In this document: in pieces, positions 63,898 to 64,000 of the stretch
How the letters are laid out: each line of letters starts with the position of its first letter
How positions within the stretch are numbered: position 1 is the first letter of the stretch
Made by a program: the position numbers and the translations under genes
From: Amphiduros pacificus
Lineage: Eukaryota; Annelida; Polychaeta; Phyllodocida; Hesionidae
DNA: 64,000 nucleotides
NCBI GenBank assembly: GCA_949316495.1
Contig: OX439000.1
Location: forward strand, 72,980,570 to 73,044,569
Direction: 5' to 3'
Notes under the pieces: model-generated
Told to the model about the DNA's origin: nothing
Seen by the model: only the letters and a program-made list of their open reading frames with translations
The model's database searches: none

Positions 63898-64000
63898 GTG
63901 AGTTATCCGTTGATATGACAATTAGTAAACGAATTGGGGACATATTACACACCCCATGGTTCACATGCTTTTATATGTTTGCTAATAAATATTTTTGCAT

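Overview
The window is eukaryotic, most likely from a marine lophotrochozoan and probably a mollusc. The genes are split by spliceosomal introns, the non-coding DNA is A+T-rich, there are very long minisatellites and (TA)n tracts, and there are CR1/L2-type LINE fragments plus a dispersed motif (tttggggttttacatca) that I associate with molluscan repeats. The species cannot be named from this sequence.

The backbone is a head-to-tail cluster of calmodulin-like genes, all on the + strand. In order they are: the last exon of one gene (2575-2633); a complete five-exon gene A (6382-11164, 157 aa); a divergent six-exon gene B (21884-26595, 189 aa); gene C (35908-42482, 182 aa, alternative N-terminus); gene D (50435-58402, 154 aa, very close to true calmodulin); and the first coding exon of a further copy, E (63883-63897). 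I assembled them by hand from splice signals and reading phase. The conserved plan is intron 1 in phase 0 next to or near the initiator, a 28-43 nt exon ending in phase 1, an EF1 exon of 144 nt (135 in D) ending GATG|GT, an EF2-EF3-EF4 exon, and a short last exon that begins AA and completes the final EF-hand glutamate. A, C and D keep four canonical EF-loops. B has decayed ones.

One unrelated gene lies on the - strand between A and B (20819 down to 12687, two exons, 431 aa). It encodes a secreted, probably membrane-anchored protein of unknown family. Its 6.8-kb intron holds a CR1-like LINE with a 2A-like motif and a PHD finger, itself split by a smaller DNA element. Between B and C, a 24-bp minisatellite is split by a 4.8-kb block that carries a NADAR-domain segment followed by a decayed LINE. 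A third LINE remnant lies at 61.6-62.6 kb.

Roughly 20 kb (about 31%) of the window is minisatellite, with unit lengths of 24, 27/33, 31, 32, 33, 37, 39, 39, 45, 64 and 71 bp, mostly inside or beside the calmodulin-like genes. The most striking array (23.23-26.45 kb) is built from the 3' end of a gene B exon together with its own splice donor. About 100 donor copies follow one another, the first ten extra ones in frame, and most 33-bp units carry a G-quadruplex motif. Most very long open frames in the window are by-products of arrays whose unit is a multiple of 3 bp; they are not listed as genes.
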